From an uncultured Bacteroidia bacterium (GTDB lineage Bacteria; Bacteroidota; Bacteroidia; Bacteroidales; UBA932): a stretch of 64,000 bases of DNA. The stretch covers positions 1 through 64,000 of the forward strand of contig CADAND010000007.1 of assembly GCA_902789245.1 (NCBI GenBank), written 5' to 3'. Shown here piece by piece: positions 61,539 through 64,000 of the stretch; position 1 is the first letter of the stretch, and each line of letters opens with the position of its first letter. The notes under the pieces are model-generated. The model searched no databases. It was given only the letters and a program-made list of their open reading frames with translations, and had not been told where the DNA came from. The position numbers and the translations under genes were made by a program.

Positions 61539-62618
61539 CTAGCGTACTTTGCTGTCGCAGTACCAGCAGCGCGTGATGCCGTTTTCCGCAAGGCGGAAGC
61601 GTTTCTCGTGCTTCTCGTTGTTGCAGATGCACTTGGGATTGGTGCAGTGCAGCGCGGGGTTGAGGATGGGCTTGTCGTGCTCCGGCATCCCGTGCGCGGG
61701 ATCGTTCTTCCATTCCATCAGGCTGATAATGAGCGCCATGCGGACCAGTTTGCCGTTCTCGACCTGGCGGAAATAGGCCGCACGTGGATCGTCGTCGACC
61801 TCGGTCAGGATCTCGTTCACGCGCGGCAGCGGGTGCAGCACGGCCATCTTCGGCTTGGCCAGCGCCATACGGCGGGCGTCCAGCACGAAGCTGTCCTTCA
61901 CGCGGTCGAATTCGTCCTCGTCCAGGAAGCGCTCCTTCTGTACGCGCGTCATGTAGAGCACGTCCAGTTCAGGAATGGCCTCGTCGAGGCTGTTGGTCTC
62001 GCGGTAGGCCACGCCCATCTTGTCGCAGACGTCCTGCTTGATGTAGTCCGGCAGGCGCAGCTCGTCCGGGGCGATGAGCACGACCTTGATGTCTTTGTAG
62101 CGCGAAAGCGCCTTGATCAGGGAGTGGACCGTGCGGCCGAAACGGAGGTCGCCGCAGAAGCCGATGGTGATGCCGTCGATGTGGCCGAGCTCACGCTTGA
62201 TGGTCAGCAGGTCGGTGAGCGTCTGCGTCGGGTGGCTGTGGGAGCCGTCGCCGGCGTTGATGATCGGCACGCGGGATACCTCGGACGCCACCAGCGGAGC
62301 ACCCTCGATGGGGTGGCGCATCGCGATGATGTCCGCGAAGCAGCCCACCACGCGTACGGTATCCTGCACCGTCTCGCCCTTGCTGACGGAGGAGTTCTGC
62401 GGATTGGAAAAACCGAGGACGTTGCCGCCGAGCTCCATCATCGCGGCCGTGAAGGACAGGCGCGTGCGGGTGCTCGGTTCGTAGAAGAGCGTCGCGAGCT
62501 TCTTGTGGGCCATGCTGCCCTGGTAGCGCTCGCGGTGGGCGATGATGTCTTCGGCCAGCGCGACGATCTGGTCGATTTCCTCTTTGGTGAGGTCGGTGGG
62601 ATCGATAAGGTGTTTCAT
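61539..62618 (-). CDS. pyrB: Aspartate carbamoyltransferase fused to the PyrI zinc domain
   Basis: 359 aa against about 305-310 for a usual catalytic subunit. The catalytic part has the carbamoyl-phosphate motif FYEPSTRTRLSF, SVSKGETVQDT, and the aspartate-binding HPTQTLTDL. After residue 310 a short linker leads to a zinc site, HCTNPKCIC...RCWYC, with Cys325, Cys330, Cys351 and Cys354 in the C-x4-C-x20-C-x2-C pattern of the PyrI zinc domain. The allosteric nucleotide domain of PyrI is missing. So the protein carries its own zinc module and probably lacks CTP/ATP control, or needs a separate PyrI. The gene overlaps the pyrE stop by 4 bases. Confidence 0.93.
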   Translation of the reverse strand: MKHLIDPTDLTKEEIDQIVALAEDIIAHRERYQGSMAHKKLATLFYEPSTRTRLSFTAAMMELGGNVLGFSNPQNSSVSKGETVQDTVRVVGCFADIIAMRHPIEGAPLVASEVSRVPIINAGDGSHSHPTQTLTDLLTIKRELGHIDGITIGFCGDLRFGRTVHSLIKALSRYKDIKVVLIAPDELRLPDYIKQDVCDKMGVAYRETNSLDEAIPELDVLYMTRVQKERFLDEDEFDRVKDSFVLDARRMALAKPKMAVLHPLPRVNEILTEVDDDPRAAYFRQVENGKLVRMALIISLMEWKNDPAHGMPEHDKPILNPALHCTNPKCICNNEKHEKRFRLAENGITRCWYCDSKVR

Positions 62619-63223
62619 AAACTGTTGCGGAATTGCAGGATCTGTTCTTTCTGGGCAGGGGTGATGTAGTTCTCCTCGACGGCGACGTCCACGAGGGCGT
62701 CGAGGTTGCTGAGCGAGTAGTTCTTGACGTTGGCGGCGGCCAGGCGGTCGATGCCCTTCTTCAGGCCGTAGGTGAAGATGCTGACGATGCCGAGCACCTC
62801 GGCGCCAGCCTCGCGCAGGGCTTCCACCACGTCGATGGCGCTGCCGGCCGTGGAGATCAGGTCCTCGATTACGACGACCTTCGTGCCGGGATCGAGCCGG
62901 CCTTCGATGCGGTTGGTGCGGCCATGGCTCTTGGCTTCGCCGCGGACATAGCCCATCGGCAGGTCGAGCAGGGTGGCGGTGATGGCGGCGTGGGCGATGC
63001 CCGCGGTGGACGTGCCCATCAGCGCTTCGGCCTCGGGGAAGTGCACCTGCACGAGCGAGGCGAGGCCCGCTTCGATGCGGGAACGGACGGCCGGGGAGGA
63101 CAGGGTGAGCCGGTTGTCGCAGTAGATCGGGCTCTGGATGCCGCTGGCCCAGGTGAACGGTTCCTCCGGGCGGAGGAAGACAGCCTTGACGGCGAGTAAT
63201 TGCTTAGCAATCAGTTTTTCCAT
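62615..63223 (-). CDS. pyrE: Orotate phosphoribosyltransferase
   Basis: Makes OMP from orotate and PRPP, 202 aa. It has FTWASGIQSPIYCDNR (substrate loop), a Lys-containing catalytic loop (EAKSHGRTNRIEG) and the PRPP motif VVVIEDLISTAGSAIDVVEA. The start MEKLIAKQ at 63223 is favoured; an upstream TTG-type frame would reach into the repeat-bearing gap. It overlaps the pyrB start (ATGA) and follows pyrF after 77 bases, forming a pyrF-pyrE-pyrB unit. Confidence 0.95.
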   Translation of the reverse strand: MEKLIAKQLLAVKAVFLRPEEPFTWASGIQSPIYCDNRLTLSSPAVRSRIEAGLASLVQVHFPEAEALMGTSTAGIAHAAITATLLDLPMGYVRGEAKSHGRTNRIEGRLDPGTKVVVIEDLISTAGSAIDVVEALREAGAEVLGIVSIFTYGLKKGIDRLAAANVKNYSLSNLDALVDVAVEENYITPAQKEQILQFRNSL

Positions 63224-63256
63224 ATCTCTTTTATTTATATATCCTTGTGCTTGGAG

Positions 63257-63277
63257 ATTCCAGGTCAAGCCCGGAAT
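63257..63277 (-). repeat. Palindromic repeat, type A, in the pyrF-pyrE gap
   Basis: On the minus strand it reads ATTCCGGG-cttga-CCTGGAAT, with one mismatched pair. It is flanked by GTC before and CTCC after, the same plan as the copies at 43445 and 45163. Confidence 0.65.
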
Positions 63278-63300
63278 GACTCAAAAAACCGGAATGAAGT

Positions 63301-64000
63301 TTATTCCTGCTGCAAAAACTCCAGCAGGCAGCGCCGGTAGGCGGCGACGGGATCCGGGGCGGCCGTCACGGGGCGGCCGACCACGATGTAGTCGGAGCCG
63401 ATCTCGCGGGCGCGGGCGGGCGTGGTGATGCGGACCTGGTCGTCAGCGGCCGCGTCGGCAAAGCGGATGCCCGGCGTGATGGTGAGGAATTCCGGGCCGC
63501 AGGCGTTCTTGACCATCGCCGCCTCCAGCGGCGAGCAGACGACGCCGTCCAGACCGGCTTCGCGCGCGTTCTGCGCGTATTTCACGATCGTGTCGTTGAT
63601 GCTCGCGCCGATGAGCAGCTCCTGCTGCATGCGCTCCTCGCTGGTGGAGGTGAGCTGCGTGACGGCGATCAGCAGCGGGCGGGTGCCGTCTTCGCGGGTC
63701 AGGCCCTCGACGGCGGCGCGCATCATCTCGATGGTGCCGGCCGCGTGCACGTTGCACATGTCGATGTCCAGCCCGGAGAGGACCTTCATCGATTTGCGGA
63801 CGGTGTTGGGGATGTCGTGGAGCTTGAGGTCCAGGAAGATGGGATGGCCCCGGCGCTTGATCTCGCGCACGATGTCCGGGCCTTCGGCATAGAACAGCTC
63901 CATGCCGATCTTGACGAAGGGTTTGCGGCTGCCCTCGAAGCGGTCGAGGAAGTCCAGGGTCTGTTGCCTGCTTGCGAAGTCGCAGGCGATGATGACGTCT
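63301..64000 (-). CDS. pyrF: Orotidine 5'-phosphate decarboxylase, start beyond the window
   Basis: Converts OMP to UMP. The frame stays open to base 64000; translation of the last bases gives [20 protein letters not shown], which matches residues close to the N-terminus, so only a few residues are missing. Catalytic HDIPN-type motif [16 protein letters not shown] (the Asp-x-Lys-x2-Asp triad) is present, followed by [12 protein letters not shown] and the phosphate site [14 protein letters not shown]. It is the type I (B. subtilis-like) enzyme. It is first in the visible pyrimidine operon. Confidence 0.93.
   Translation of the reverse strand, partial: DVIIACDFASRQQTLDFLDRFEGSRKPFVKIGMELFYAEGPDIVREIKRRGHPIFLDLKLHDIPNTVRKSMKVLSGLDIDMCNVHAAGTIEMMRAAVEGLTREDGTRPLLIAVTQLTSTSEERMQQELLIGASINDTIVKYAQNAREAGLDGVVCSPLEAAMVKNACGPEFLTITPGIRFADAAADDQVRITTPARAREIGSDYIVVGRPVTAAPDPVAAYRRCLLEFLQQE

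Noticed and set aside
1..64000. tRNA, rRNA and known riboswitches
   Set aside because: The gaps between genes were read for cloverleaf and conserved riboswitch cores; none was recognised by eye. A covariance-model search would be needed to exclude them.

Overview
The window is chromosomal DNA from a GC-rich member of the Bacteroidota, most likely order Bacteroidales. The evidence is a SusC/SusD pair, Bacteroidota -7 promoter boxes (TAnnTTTG) placed 5-15 bases before many start codons, BamA next to a Skp-like chaperone, a Bacteroidota-type omega subunit, and fused 2-oxoacid:ferredoxin oxidoreductase subunits. No rRNA, tRNA, CRISPR array, prophage or insertion sequence was seen. Forty-eight protein genes are called. 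One (rel) is frameshifted and one (pyrF) runs off the right edge.

Layout. 0.1-5.1 kb: a SusCD importer on the minus strand. 5.2-9.8 kb: polA overlapping an ECF-like sigma factor, then convergent fur and radC. 9.9-18 kb: a plus-strand housekeeping run (miaB, a lipoprotein, a SPOR protein, rpoN, a second Fur-family regulator, trxB, bamD, rpoZ, recN). 18-19.2 kb: a divergent secreted protein of unknown function. 19.3-30.4 kb: a tight six-gene operon that is the most interesting part of the window. 30.4-34.2 kb (minus): a periplasmic-binding-like lipoprotein, a GT4 glycosyltransferase, a Skp-like chaperone and pdxJ. 34.2-39 kb (plus): nadK, uppS, bamA and a second skp. 39-43.3 kb: korA-korB and gdhA. 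43.6-46.9 kb (minus): dcp and pncB. 46.9-47.7 kb: a gene-free stretch packed with inverted repeats. 47.7-51.4 kb: a dicarboxylate/Na+ symporter, a porin-like barrel and a CNNM/CBS protein. 51.4-56.4 kb: rel, a conserved unknown and uvrB. 56.4-60.9 kb: two SGNH proteins and an MBOAT acyltransferase. 60.9-64 kb (minus): pyrF-pyrE-pyrB and a lipoprotein peptide deformylase.

The six-gene operon joins a response regulator fused to a PP2C phosphatase, a membrane-anchored coiled-coil/propeller protein, a propeller sensor kinase whose phosphoacceptor His is replaced by Asp, a soluble kinase that keeps the His, a TonB-dependent receptor with a helical N-terminal domain, and a one-module adenylation-carrier-thioesterase enzyme with a Cys in the nucleophile position. 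My inference is that it makes or handles an amino-acid-derived molecule and couples it to a split sensor and a phosphatase output. The adjacent unknown secreted protein may belong to it.

Other points of note are palindromic repeats, one of them inserted in frame in dcp; an intergenic-looking palindromic insertion inside polA; a long nested hairpin before uvrB; a possible ~55-base RNA before the symporter; an aspartate carbamoyltransferase fused to only the zinc domain of PyrI; and a lipoprotein-type peptide deformylase.
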